A stretch of DNA of 64,000 nt from Streptococcus mitis bv. 2 str. SK95. GTDB taxonomy: Bacteria > Bacillota > Bacilli > Lactobacillales > Streptococcaceae. Below are positions 11,548 to 20,170 of this stretch, piece by piece; position 1 is the stretch's first letter, and each line of letters opens with the position of its first letter. A program made the translations under genes and the position numbers. The notes beneath the pieces are model-generated. The model saw only the letters and a program-made list of their open reading frames with translations. It did no database searches and was not told the origin of the DNA. Location: assembly GCF_000222705.1 (NCBI RefSeq), contig NZ_AFUB01000053.1, positions 1 to 64,000 of the forward strand. The letters run 5' to 3'.

Positions 11548-12306
11548 ATGGACGAATCAAAAGAGTTAAATGCTGTCATTGATGTGATTATGCTAGCTGG
11601 AACCATTCTCTTGAAAAGTGGTTCGGAGATTCATCGGGTTGAGGACACCATGATTCGCATTGCCCATTCACAGGGAATAGTGGATTGCAATGTTCTTGCC
11701 ATGCCCGCAGCTATTTTCTTCTCTATTGAAAATACCAATATTTCTCGGATGAAACGGGTGACGTCATCCTCCTATAACATCGAAAAAGTCTGTGATGTCA
11801 ACCAAGTATCACGAGAACTTGTGGGTGGCCAGATTGATCTTTCTACAGCTTTTAAAAAGCTGAAGGAAATCAGAAATCAAGCTCTTCCTTATAGCAAGCT
11901 CCAAGTGACTGTAGCAGCAACCCTCAGTGCTCCTTTCTTCTCGATTATGTTTGGCGGCAATGTCTATGATGCTTTTGGAGCAGGCGTTGCGACCTTGTTT
12001 GGTTTTGCTTTCTCTCTCTATGTCGAGAAGTTTATCCGAATTCCTTTTGTAACAGCTTTTGCGGGTGCCTTTGTTTTTGGCTTGATTGCCCAGTTCTGGG
12101 CTCGCTATACTGGATTTCCTTCGACGGCAGACCTAATCATAGCAGGAGCCGTCATGCCCTTTGTTCCAGGGATTGCTCTGACCAATGCGGTACGGGATAT
12201 CATGACCAATCATATCAACTCTGGTATGAGCAAGATGTTTGAATCCCTGCTCATTACCCTCGCTTTAGGGGCCGGCACCTCTGTCGCCCTGGTTTTGATG
12301 ACATAA
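11548..12306 (+). CDS. Threonine/serine exporter, ThrE_1 half
   Basis: Integral membrane protein of the ThrE/ThrP family, N-terminal half (ThrE_1 domain). The opening soluble part has the conserved VIMLAGTILLKSGSEIHRVEDTM segment, and helices fill about 125-252. It is 252 aa, as usual for split ThrE systems. The gene for the second half starts one base after its stop, so the two products very likely form one transporter. Family members export threonine, serine or related small molecules; the substrate here is not determined. Confidence 0.85.
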   Translation: MDESKELNAVIDVIMLAGTILLKSGSEIHRVEDTMIRIAHSQGIVDCNVLAMPAAIFFSIENTNISRMKRVTSSSYNIEKVCDVNQVSRELVGGQIDLSTAFKKLKEIRNQALPYSKLQVTVAATLSAPFFSIMFGGNVYDAFGAGVATLFGFAFSLYVEKFIRIPFVTAFAGAFVFGLIAQFWARYTGFPSTADLIIAGAVMPFVPGIALTNAVRDIMTNHINSGMSKMFESLLITLALGAGTSVALVLMT

Positions 12307-12307
12307 G

Positions 12308-12763
12308 ATGACTCTAACAAGTATTTTACTCCAAGCAGTGGCGAGTTTGCTCGCCATTATAAACTTTCTAATCGTATTGAATGTCCAACGATCCATGCTT
12401 CTGCCTGGTGGGGTTTTGGGAATGGGTGTTTGGCTCCTCTATCTCGTACTCAAAGAACCAACCAATGTTATTGTTGCGACCTTTATTGCGGCGGTGGTAG
12501 GCTCTTGTATCAGCCAGATTTTAAGTATTGTCTATAAGACGCCAGCGGTGGTCTTTGTCTTGGCTATTCTTGCCCCCTTGGTGCCAGGTTATCTATCCTA
12601 TCGGACGACAGCTTTCTTTGTGACGGGCGATTACAGTCATGCCCTTGCCAGCGCGACTTTGGTGGTTATGTTAGCCCTTGTTATTTCCATTGGAATGGCA
12701 AGTGGAACGGTGATTTTAAAGCTTTATTACTACATCCGAAAACAACGAGGAATCTCTTCCTAA
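12308..12763 (+). CDS. Threonine/serine exporter, ThrE_2 half
   Basis: Second half of the split ThrE-type exporter, 151 aa, with four or five hydrophobic helices and the conserved PAVVFVLAILAPLVPGYLSY region. It is coupled to the upstream half with a 1-bp gap and ends at a strong terminator. In other bacteria the two halves are fused in one polypeptide, which supports joint function. Confidence 0.85.
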   Translation: MTLTSILLQAVASLLAIINFLIVLNVQRSMLLPGGVLGMGVWLLYLVLKEPTNVIVATFIAAVVGSCISQILSIVYKTPAVVFVLAILAPLVPGYLSYRTTAFFVTGDYSHALASATLVVMLALVISIGMASGTVILKLYYYIRKQRGISS

Positions 12764-12776
12764 TGCAGTCAAAGCA

Positions 12777-12807
12777 AAGACTTGATTTGGTGAATCAAGT
12801 CTTTTTT
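12777..12807 (+). terminator. Terminator of ThrE-type operon
   Basis: Eleven-base stem AAGACTTGATT / AATCAAGTCTT with loop TGGTG and a T-run. Confidence 0.93.
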
Positions 12808-12827
12808 CTCTCTTTTGCCCCTATTTG

Positions 12828-12836
12828 TGATAAAAT
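12828..12836 (+). promoter_or_regulatory. Extended -10 promoter of mvaS-mvaA
   Basis: TGATAAAAT ends four bases before the upstream in-frame ATG at 12840. That ATG is therefore at or before the transcript start, which places the true mvaS start at 12882. Confidence 0.55.
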
Positions 12837-12881
12837 AGAATGAAACGATTTTTTACAATGAATGAAAAAACAGAGGTAAAT

Positions 12882-14054
12882 ATGACAATCGGTATTGATA
12901 AGATTGGTTTTGCAACCAGTCAATATGTCTTGAAATTACAAGACTTAGCAGAAGCGAGGGGAGTTGACCCCGAAAAATTTAGCAAGGGACTCTTGTTAAA
13001 TGAAATTAGTATTGCGCCACTGACTGAGGACATTGTTACCTTGGCAGCTAGTGCAAGCAACTCTATTTTAACAGACAAAGAAAAAGAAGAAATCGATATG
13101 GTCATCGTCGCGACTGAGTCAGGGATTGATCAGAGTAAAGCAGCGGCAGTCTTTGTTCATGGTCTATTAGGCATTCAGCCTTTCGCCCGTAGCTTTGAAA
13201 TCAAAGAAGCCTGCTATGGAGCGACAGCTGCCCTTCATTATGCCAAGTTGCATGTGGAAAATTCTCCAGAGTCTAAGGTTTTGGTCATTGCCAGTGATAT
13301 TGCCAAGTATGGTGTGGGAACTCCTGGTGAACCAACTCAGGGTGCTGGAAGTGTAGCGATGTTGATCACGCAAAATCCGCGCATCATGGCCTTTAACAAT
13401 GATAACGTTGCTCAAACGCGAGACATCATGGATTTCTGGCGTCCGAACTATTCAAGCACTCCTTATGTAAACGGCATGTACTCGACCCAACAGTATCTTG
13501 ATTGCCTGACAACGACTTGGGATGAATACAAGAAACGCTATGATTGGACGATGGATGACTTTGCGGCTATCTGCTTCCACTTGCCTTATCCTAAGTTGGC
13601 CCTAAAAGGCTTGCGCAAGATGATGGATAAGACTTTGTCTCAGGAAAAACAGGATAGTTTGCAAGAAAACTTTGACAAATCAATTCTCTACAGTCAGATG
13701 ATTGGGAATATCTATACAGGTTCCCTCTTCCTCGGGCTCCTCTCTCTTTTGGAAAATGCAGAGAATTTGAAGGCTGGAGATAAAATTGCCCTCTACAGTT
13801 ACGGAAGTGGAGCGGTTTCAGAGTTCTTTAGTGGTGAATTGGTCGAAGGCTATGAGGCTTACCTTGATAAGGATCGCTTGAGCAAACTCAAACAACGTAC
13901 AGCATTGTCTGTTGCAGACTATGAAAAGGTCTTCTTCGAAGAGGTACAGTTGGATGAATCTGGTTCAGCCCAATTTGCAGCTTATGAACATCAAGACTAT
14001 GCCTTGGTTGAAATTCTCAACCACCAACGCCGTTATAGCAAGGTTGAAAAATAA
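12882..14054 (+). CDS. mvaS: Hydroxymethylglutaryl-CoA synthase
   Basis: Condenses acetyl-CoA with acetoacetyl-CoA in the mevalonate route to isoprenoids. The 390-aa protein begins MTIGIDKIGFATSQYVL and carries the catalytic cysteine in EACYGATAAL (about residue 111), plus the SDIAKYG and GSGAVSEFFSGE motifs. ATG 12882 is chosen because AGAGG precedes it and the longer frame from 12840 overlaps the promoter. The stop overlaps the start of mvaA (TAATG). Confidence 0.95.
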   Translation: MTIGIDKIGFATSQYVLKLQDLAEARGVDPEKFSKGLLLNEISIAPLTEDIVTLAASASNSILTDKEKEEIDMVIVATESGIDQSKAAAVFVHGLLGIQPFARSFEIKEACYGATAALHYAKLHVENSPESKVLVIASDIAKYGVGTPGEPTQGAGSVAMLITQNPRIMAFNNDNVAQTRDIMDFWRPNYSSTPYVNGMYSTQQYLDCLTTTWDEYKKRYDWTMDDFAAICFHLPYPKLALKGLRKMMDKTLSQEKQDSLQENFDKSILYSQMIGNIYTGSLFLGLLSLLENAENLKAGDKIALYSYGSGAVSEFFSGELVEGYEAYLDKDRLSKLKQRTALSVADYEKVFFEEVQLDESGSAQFAAYEHQDYALVEILNHQRRYSKVEK

Positions 14055-15328
14055 TGAAGATAAGTTGGAATGGATTTTCTAAAAAATCATACCATGAGCG
14101 CCTTGAGTTGTTGCGAGCTCAGGAGCTCCTTGGTCCTGAAAAGCAAACCAGTCTAGAGCAGGATGAACAAGTCAGCTTAGCTGTTGCAGATCAGCTGAGT
14201 GAGAATGTAGTGGGAACTTTTTCTCTGCCGTATTCTATCATTCCAGAGCTTTTGGTGAACGGTCAGGACTACATAGTTCCCTATGTGACAGAAGAGCCGT
14301 CAGTGGTTGCTGCAGCTAGCTATGCAAGTAAAATCATCAAGCGAGCAGGTGGCTTTACTGCTCAAGTACATGAGCGCCAGATGATTGGTCAGGTAGCTCT
14401 TTACCAAGTTGCTAATCCTGAACAAGCGCAAGATAAAATTGCCAGCAAGAAGGCGGAGCTCTTGGAACTTGCTAATCAAGCCTATCCTTCTATCGTTAAA
14501 CGTGGTGGCGGGGCGCGTGATTTGCATGTAGAGCAGATCAAAGGTGAAACAGACTTTCTTGTTGTTTATCTCCATGTTGATACCCAGGAAGCCATGGGAG
14601 CCAATATGCTCAACACCATGCTGGAGGCTTTGAAGCCAGTCTTAGAAGAACTCAGTCAGGGACAGAGTCTCATGGGTATCTTGTCCAACTACGCGACCGA
14701 TTCTCTGGTGACTGCAAGCTGTCGTATCGCCTTTCGTTATTTGAGCCCTCAAAGGGATCAAGGACGAGAAATTGCAGAGAAAATAGCTTTGGCTAGCCAG
14801 TTTGCGCAGGCTGATCCTTACCGAGCGGCTACTCATAATAAAGGGATTTTTAATGGTATCGATGCCATTTTGATTGCCACTGGTAATGACTGGCGTGCCA
14901 TCGAAGCTGGGGCCCATGCCTTTGCCAGTCGAGATGGACGTTATCAAGGCCTTAGTCAATGGAAGCTGGACATGGAAAGAGAAGAATTAGTTGGTGAGAT
15001 GACCTTACCCATGCCTGTAGCGACCAAGGGTGGCTCTATCGGTCTCAACCCACGTGTAGCCCTCAGCCATGAACTACTAGGAAATCCTTCTGCCAAGGAA
15101 TTAGCTCAGATTATCGTGTCAATCGGTCTTGCACAAAACTTTGCGGCCCTCAAAGCCTTGGTGAGTACAGGCATCCAGCAAGGCCACATGAAATTACAGG
15201 CCAAATCCCTAGCTCTCCTAGCTGGTGCTAGTGAGTCCGAGGTTGCTCCCCTCGTTGAGCGCCTCATCGCAGATAAAACTTTCAACTTAGAGACAGCTCA
15301 GCGTTATCTCGAAAACTTAAGATCATAA
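14054..15328 (+). CDS. mvaA: Class II hydroxymethylglutaryl-CoA reductase
   Basis: Reduces HMG-CoA to mevalonate. The 424-aa length fits class II enzymes. Seen are the N-terminal FSKKSYHERLELL, the central TQEAMGANMLNT motif, and the TGNDWRAIEAGAHAFASRDG region of the active site. It is translationally coupled to mvaS by a 1-bp overlap. Streptococci make isoprenoid precursors only through mevalonate, so the pair is expected to be essential. Confidence 0.96.
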   Translation: MKISWNGFSKKSYHERLELLRAQELLGPEKQTSLEQDEQVSLAVADQLSENVVGTFSLPYSIIPELLVNGQDYIVPYVTEEPSVVAAASYASKIIKRAGGFTAQVHERQMIGQVALYQVANPEQAQDKIASKKAELLELANQAYPSIVKRGGGARDLHVEQIKGETDFLVVYLHVDTQEAMGANMLNTMLEALKPVLEELSQGQSLMGILSNYATDSLVTASCRIAFRYLSPQRDQGREIAEKIALASQFAQADPYRAATHNKGIFNGIDAILIATGNDWRAIEAGAHAFASRDGRYQGLSQWKLDMEREELVGEMTLPMPVATKGGSIGLNPRVALSHELLGNPSAKELAQIIVSIGLAQNFAALKALVSTGIQQGHMKLQAKSLALLAGASESEVAPLVERLIADKTFNLETAQRYLENLRS

Positions 15329-15358
15329 AAAACTCAGACGAATTGGTCTGAGTTTTTT
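15327..15358. terminator. Bidirectional terminator between mvaA and scrR
   Basis: Symmetrical stem AAAAAACTCAGAC / GTCTGAGTTTTTT with a 6-nt loop, between the convergent genes mvaA (+) and scrR (-). It has T-runs on both strands. Confidence 0.92.
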
Positions 15359-15362
15359 ATGC

Positions 15363-16328
15363 TTAAATACTTTTTCCAGGTAATAGAGTAACGGGTAAGA
15401 AATAACCAGTTGTCGCAACTTCCTTGCCTTCAATTTTCTGCAGGAGAAGATCGACAGTTAGGTGGGCAATCTCTTTTAGAGGCTGCTTAATCGTTGTCAA
15501 ATGAGGATAGTAGTTTTCGATAAAGTAAGTCCCATCATAGCCGATGACCTTGAGCTCATCGGGAACAGAGATACCTAGCTCCTGAGCGATTTTGATAACC
15601 AAAATGGCTGTCAAATCATCCGAAGCAAAAATCGCATCTGGTTTCTGATGGGTCAAGATATTCTTGATTTCCATTTCTTTTCTGACGGGAGAAAAGTCAC
15701 TCGAAACATTGATGATAGGCGCTTTCGGGAGAACAGAGGCAAAGCCAGCATGGCGCAGTCCAGTCGGTGAGTTCGAGTTGTCATTTCCTGTAATCATGAT
15801 GATAGACTGGGCGCCTGTCTTGACCAGAGTTTGAGCTGCGAGGATCCCACCACCGTAGTTATCAGAGGAGACGACAGGGATGTCTGGTGATAGGTTTCGG
15901 TCAAAGGAAATAATCGGTGCTGTCACACGATTGTAGTCTTCGATTCCCAAGTTGTGACTTCCAGAAATGATACCGTCGACTTGATTGGCCTCCAGCATTT
16001 CGATGTATTCGCGTTCCTTCTCAGAGTCATGCTCGCTGTTACAGATGATGGTTTTATACCCATTCTTGAAGAGTTGGTGTTCCAACTTATCAATCAATTC
16101 TGCATAAAAGACATGACTGATGTTTGGAAAAATGAGTCCAATCAACTTGGCAGATTTTCCTTGGAGACTTCGAGCCAGATTATTGGGCTTATAGCCTAGC
16201 TCTCGCATGGCTTCATTGACCTTGAGAATGGTTTTTTCAGACAGATACCCTTTTTTATTGATAACCCGTGAGACGGTAGTGGGGCTGACGCCTGCAAGTT
16301 TTGCGACATCAGTTAGTTTTGCGACCAT
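15363..16328 (-). CDS. scrR: Sucrose operon repressor, LacI family
   Basis: DNA-binding repressor of sucrose uptake genes. The 321-aa protein starts with a LacI-type helix-turn-helix (TDVAKLAGVSPTTVSRVIN) followed by the hinge KPNNLARSLQ and a periplasmic-binding-like sensor domain. It overlaps the end of scrB by 20 bp, so scrB-scrR is one operon, divergent from scrA. Candidate operators lie in 17801-18107. Confidence 0.93.
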   Translation of the reverse strand: MVAKLTDVAKLAGVSPTTVSRVINKKGYLSEKTILKVNEAMRELGYKPNNLARSLQGKSAKLIGLIFPNISHVFYAELIDKLEHQLFKNGYKTIICNSEHDSEKEREYIEMLEANQVDGIISGSHNLGIEDYNRVTAPIISFDRNLSPDIPVVSSDNYGGGILAAQTLVKTGAQSIIMITGNDNSNSPTGLRHAGFASVLPKAPIINVSSDFSPVRKEMEIKNILTHQKPDAIFASDDLTAILVIKIAQELGISVPDELKVIGYDGTYFIENYYPHLTTIKQPLKEIAHLTVDLLLQKIEGKEVATTGYFLPVTLLPGKSI

Positions 16329-17763
16329 AATCTAATTCATAGTAGGTTCCGGTTGGGTTTCCAGATTTGATCAGGATACCGTTTTGATCGGCATGCGGAA
16401 AGACGCGACCAGAAAATACTTTTTCTCCTTTATTGATGAAAATTTCAAAGACAGAATTGTCGATGAAGATGTTAGCAGTAGTAGCTTGATTGTCGATTGA
16501 ACAAGAACGAGTGGTGCCAAATTCTTGGGCGTACTGTTCACCAGCCTGGCTACGATCCACAGTTACCTGTCCATTGCCAAGGTCAAAGTTGATTGAAAGT
16601 CCCTTGCCTTCTTTATTAGCTAGTAAGACAATCTCGCTCTGGCTATTGGCCACCAAGTTGAGCTCGAGTTCATAGGTGTTATTGGTTTGAGTACGATTTG
16701 AGAAGACCTCTTCAGAAGCACGAAGTTCTTTGATAGCTGCGACAGGGTATTGGTAGAGTTTCCCATCTTTGATGGTCAGTTCCTTAACCAGTGAGAGGGC
16801 ACCTTGATAATCAAATCGATCAGATGGGTAGGCTACATCTGGTAAACCAAGCCAACTTACTGCCAATGCACGTCCGTCAGGAGCGTTGAAGGCTTGAGTT
16901 GCATAGGCTTCAAAACCATAGTCTAGATTTTGCAATGGAGACACATCTACCATTTTAGCATTTTCAGGATCAAAGGAAGCCCCGATTTTGTACATGTTTG
17001 GAAAGATATTATCATAGTCTAGAACGTCCTTATCCAAACCTTGTGGGCAGTAGAGAAGGACAGGTTGCTCCCCTACAAAGACCAGATTTGGGCATTCCAT
17101 CATGTAGGCAGTGCGATCGTTAGCGAAGTCAAGGTCGCCAACTGCTTGCCAGTTGGTGTAGTCATTATCTATAGCCTTGTAGAGACGAACAAAGCCTTTT
17201 TTCTCCAAATCCTGTCCACCGACGATAGCATAGTATTGACCTTTGAAGTTAAAAATTTGCGGGTCGCGGAAGTGGTCTGTAGAGTCTGCAGGCTGGTCAA
17301 TCAAGATCTTGTCAATCTTTGTAATCTTGCCATCCTTATCCATCAAAGCCCCAATCTGGTATGGGTGACGGATCCAGTTTTCATCACGGACATTTCCGGT
17401 ATAAAATAGGAATAACTGATCGCCAAATTGCATAGCAGAACCAGAGTAGGCACCGTGGCTATCTAATGGAGTATCTGGTAAAACTTTGACTCCAGTTTCT
17501 GTAAAGTGCACTAAATCATCACTTTCAAGCTGCACCCAAGACTTCAACCCATGGGCTGCACCAAAGGGGAAGTTCTGGTAAAAGAGAATCCATTTGCCAT
17601 CGAAATAAGAAAAGCCATTTGGATCATTGAGAAGCCCCATTTTAGGCTCGACATGGTAACGAGTATGCCAAGGAGATTGTGCCATCTTTTCCTTGATTTG
17701 CTTGATTTCATCATTAGACCAGTCTTCATAGCGTCTATAACGGCGCTCAGTTGTCCATTCCAT
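16309..17763 (-). CDS. scrB: Sucrose-6-phosphate hydrolase (GH32)
   Basis: Splits sucrose 6-phosphate imported by ScrA into glucose 6-phosphate and fructose. The 484-aa glycoside hydrolase family 32 enzyme has the nucleophile motif LLNDPNGFSYFDG (about residue 45), the RDP motif in HFRDPQIF and the acid/base MECPNLV. A beta-sandwich domain follows. GGAGG precedes the ATG by nine bases. ScrK, encoded at 20.2 kb, handles the fructose. Confidence 0.96.
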   Translation of the reverse strand: MEWTTERRYRRYEDWSNDEIKQIKEKMAQSPWHTRYHVEPKMGLLNDPNGFSYFDGKWILFYQNFPFGAAHGLKSWVQLESDDLVHFTETGVKVLPDTPLDSHGAYSGSAMQFGDQLFLFYTGNVRDENWIRHPYQIGALMDKDGKITKIDKILIDQPADSTDHFRDPQIFNFKGQYYAIVGGQDLEKKGFVRLYKAIDNDYTNWQAVGDLDFANDRTAYMMECPNLVFVGEQPVLLYCPQGLDKDVLDYDNIFPNMYKIGASFDPENAKMVDVSPLQNLDYGFEAYATQAFNAPDGRALAVSWLGLPDVAYPSDRFDYQGALSLVKELTIKDGKLYQYPVAAIKELRASEEVFSNRTQTNNTYELELNLVANSQSEIVLLANKEGKGLSINFDLGNGQVTVDRSQAGEQYAQEFGTTRSCSIDNQATTANIFIDNSVFEIFINKGEKVFSGRVFPHADQNGILIKSGNPTGTYYELDYGRKTN

Positions 17764-17800
17764 TTTATCTTTCCTCCATAAGTTCTATTCTATTATTAAT

Positions 17801-17814
17801 AGTAAACGTTTTCG
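17801..17814. promoter_or_regulatory. Candidate ScrR/CcpA operator A (scrB side)
   Basis: AGTAAACGTTTTCG matches the cre consensus TGWAARCGYTWNCW at 11-12 of 14 positions and resembles LacI-family operators. It lies 38 bp upstream of the scrB start. Confidence 0.55.
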
Positions 17815-17856
17815 GCAAAAAAAGCAAGTCTTTTATGTTAAAAAAGAGAAAAATAT

Positions 17857-17870
17857 GTCAAACGATTGCC
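17857..17870. promoter_or_regulatory. Candidate ScrR operator B (scrB side)
   Basis: GTCAAACGATTGCC shares the AAACGnTT core with the other three sites. Its centre lies 56 bp from site A. Confidence 0.4.
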
Positions 17871-18048
17871 AGAAATCAAGTAAAGGAAATCTGGCAAATT
17901 TTCACGAAAAAATGAAAGAAAATGTAAATAAAAAGCTTTGAATCCTCTAATATAAAGATATTTTTTTGAGGAAAAAGAGAATATCGCTCAAAAACGAGCA
18001 ATAATAATCAGAGAAAAAAGAAAGGGAATAAAAAATTCTGCAAAACGC

Positions 18049-18076
18049 TTGACATATTTTAGAAACATGATAAAAT
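18049..18076 (+). promoter_or_regulatory. Promoter of scrA with overlapping operator C
   Basis: Consensus TTGACA, 16-bp spacer, TAAAAT, plus an extended -10 TG. Directly upstream and overlapping the -35 is AAAACGCTTG, an operator-like sequence (site C, CG at 18046-18047), so repressor binding would block polymerase. Confidence 0.8.
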
Positions 18077-18093
18077 AATAGTCGTAGGGCGAA

Positions 18094-18107
18094 TAAAATC
18101 GCTTTCA
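18094..18107. promoter_or_regulatory. Candidate ScrR/CcpA operator D (scrA side)
   Basis: TAAAATCGCTTTCA matches cre at 12 of 14 positions. It lies just downstream of the scrA -10, and its centre is 54 bp from site C. Confidence 0.55.
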
Positions 18108-18142
18108 AACAAGAACAAAATTTTATAAGGAGATTTTTGCAA

Positions 18143-20029
18143 ATGAACAATCAGGATATTGCAAAAAAGGTCATCGAAGCCCTTGGCGGACGTGAAAATG
18201 TCAACAGTGTAGCCCACTGTGCGACTCGTCTACGTGTCATGGTCAAAGATGAAGGGAAAATCAATAAGGAAGTGATTGAGAACTTGGATAAAGTTCAAGG
18301 AGCTTTCTTTAACTCAGGTCAATACCAAATCATCTTTGGTACTGGTACAGTAAACAAGATGTACGACGAAGTCGTTGCACTTGGTTTGCCAACATCTTCT
18401 AAAGAAGACATGAAAGCAGAAGCTGCTAAACAAGGAAATTGGTTCCAACGTGCTATCCGTACTTTCGGTGACGTTTTCGTGCCAATCATCCCAGTTATCG
18501 TAGCAACTGGTCTCTTCATGGGTGTTCGTGGTCTCTTGAATGCTCTTGGAATGACACTTCCAGAAGATGTTACCATTTACAGCCAAATCCTCACAGATAC
18601 AGCCTTCATCATCTTGCCAGGTTTGGTTGTATGGTCAACCTTCCGCGTATTTGGTGGAAATCCAGCCGTTGGTATCGTCCTCGGTATGATGCTTGTTTCT
18701 GGCTCACTTCCAAACGCTTGGGCAGTAGCATCAGGTGGTGAAGTAACAGCTATGAACTTCTTTGGCTTCATTCCTGTTGTTGGTTTGCAAGGTTCCGTTC
18801 TTCCAGCCTTCATCATCGGGGTGGTCGGAGCCAAGTTTGAAAAAGCCCTCCGCAAAGTGGTTCCAGATGTCTTGGATCTCTTGGTGACACCGTTCGTGAC
18901 ACTTTTGGTCATGTCTATCCTTGGACTCTTTGTCATCGGGCCAGTCTTCCACGTGGTTGAAAACTATATCCTTTTCGGAACAAAAGCGATTCTTGGCTTG
19001 CCATTTGGTCTTGGTGGTTTGGTTATCGGTGGGGTTCACCAATTGATCGTCGTATCAGGTGTACACCACATCTTCAACTTGCTTGAAGTGCAATTGCTTG
19101 CTGCTGACCATGTGAACCCATTTAACGCCATCATAACTGCAGCGATGACAGCTCAAGGGGCTGCGACGGTTGCCGTTGGTGTCAAAACTAAAAATCCTAA
19201 ACTGAAAACACTTGCTTTCCCAGCTGCTCTTTCTGCCTTCCTCGGTATTACAGAGCCTGCTATCTTCGGGGTGAACTTGCGCTTCCGTAAACCATTCTTC
19301 CTTTCATTGATCGCTGGTGCTATCGGTGGTGGATTGGCTTCTATCCTTGGACTTGCTGGTACTGGTAATGGTATCACCATCATCCCTGGTACAATGCTTT
19401 ACGTTGGTAACGGTCAATTGCTTCAATACCTTCTTATGGTAGCTGTATCATTCGTTCTTGGTTTCGCCCTTACTTACATGTTTGGTTACGAAGACGAAGA
19501 AGAAGTTGCTACTGAAGTAGCGACAGAACGTTTGGTCCAAGAAGAAACAACTGGTAACATTCCAGTAGCTCCTCAAAGTGAAACTATCCAAACTCCTATC
19601 GTTGGTGATGTCGTTGCTCTTGAGAATGTTAATGACCCAGTCTTTTCAAGTGGCGCAATGGGGCAAGGAATCGCAGTGAAACCAAGCCAAGGCGTGGTTT
19701 ACGCACCAGCTGATGCAGAAGTATCAATCGCCTTTGCTACAGGACATGCTTATGGTTTGAAGACAGCTAATGGAGCTGAAATCTTGATCCATGTTGGTAT
19801 CGATACGGTGACTATGAATGGTGAAGGTTTTGAACAAAAAGTTGCTCAAGGCGACAAGGTCAAAGCTGGTGACATTCTTGGAACCTTTGACTCAAGCAAA
19901 ATCGTTGCTGCAGGTCTTGACGACACAACAATGGTTATCGTAACCAACACAGCAGACTACGCTTCTGTGACACCAGTCGCAAGTGGATCTGTTGTCAAGG
20001 GTGACGCTATCATCGAAGTGAAAGCTTAA
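18143..20029 (+). CDS. scrA: Sucrose PTS transporter subunit IIBCA
   Basis: Imports and phosphorylates sucrose. A single 628-aa chain has EIIB (about 1-80, phospho-cysteine in HCATRLRVM), a multi-helix EIIC (about 105-460, with GVHHIFNLLE and GITEPAIFGVNLR) and a C-terminal glucose-type EIIA (about 485-628, histidine in ILIHVGIDTVTMNG). ATG 18143 follows AAGGAG at 10 bases. An in-frame TTG at 18137 is less likely. Expression should be controlled from the four-site region upstream. Confidence 0.96.
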   Translation: MNNQDIAKKVIEALGGRENVNSVAHCATRLRVMVKDEGKINKEVIENLDKVQGAFFNSGQYQIIFGTGTVNKMYDEVVALGLPTSSKEDMKAEAAKQGNWFQRAIRTFGDVFVPIIPVIVATGLFMGVRGLLNALGMTLPEDVTIYSQILTDTAFIILPGLVVWSTFRVFGGNPAVGIVLGMMLVSGSLPNAWAVASGGEVTAMNFFGFIPVVGLQGSVLPAFIIGVVGAKFEKALRKVVPDVLDLLVTPFVTLLVMSILGLFVIGPVFHVVENYILFGTKAILGLPFGLGGLVIGGVHQLIVVSGVHHIFNLLEVQLLAADHVNPFNAIITAAMTAQGAATVAVGVKTKNPKLKTLAFPAALSAFLGITEPAIFGVNLRFRKPFFLSLIAGAIGGGLASILGLAGTGNGITIIPGTMLYVGNGQLLQYLLMVAVSFVLGFALTYMFGYEDEEEVATEVATERLVQEETTGNIPVAPQSETIQTPIVGDVVALENVNDPVFSSGAMGQGIAVKPSQGVVYAPADAEVSIAFATGHAYGLKTANGAEILIHVGIDTVTMNGEGFEQKVAQGDKVKAGDILGTFDSSKIVAAGLDDTTMVIVTNTADYASVTPVASGSVVKGDAIIEVKA

Positions 20030-20039
20030 TAGATTCATA

Positions 20040-20071
20040 AAAACGAACAAATGTCATGTTTGTTCGTTTTT
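20040..20071 (+). terminator. scrA terminator
   Basis: Twelve-base stem AAAACGAACAAA / TTTGTTCGTTTT, 7-nt loop, then T. Confidence 0.92.
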
Positions 20072-20134
20072 ACTTGGATGGTAAGATTTACAGAGGAAAA
20101 TCTAAAATATTGAGAAATCTAGCTCTTTAAAATG

Positions 20135-20143
20135 TGCTATAAT
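20135..20143 (+). promoter_or_regulatory. Extended -10 promoter of scrK
   Basis: TGCTATAAT, a perfect -10 with TG. It overlaps the upstream in-frame ATG at 20132, which argues for ATG 20171 as the start. Confidence 0.65.
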
Positions 20144-20170
20144 AGAGAAAACAAAGATAAGAGGTTTATC

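Noticed and set aside
12840-12881. Longer mvaS start at ATG 12840
   Set aside because: It lies at the end of the extended -10 promoter and has no ribosome binding site; ATG 12882 has AGAGG.
19153-19383. Antisense reading frames inside scrA and other highly expressed genes (for example 18577-18936, 40260-41012)
   Set aside because: They lie opposite well-supported genes, lack ribosome binding sites and encode low-complexity sequence set by the codon bias of the true gene.
20132-20170. Longer scrK start at ATG 20132
   Set aside because: It overlaps the extended -10 TGCTATAAT; ATG 20171 follows AAGAGG and begins the conserved ROK sequence.
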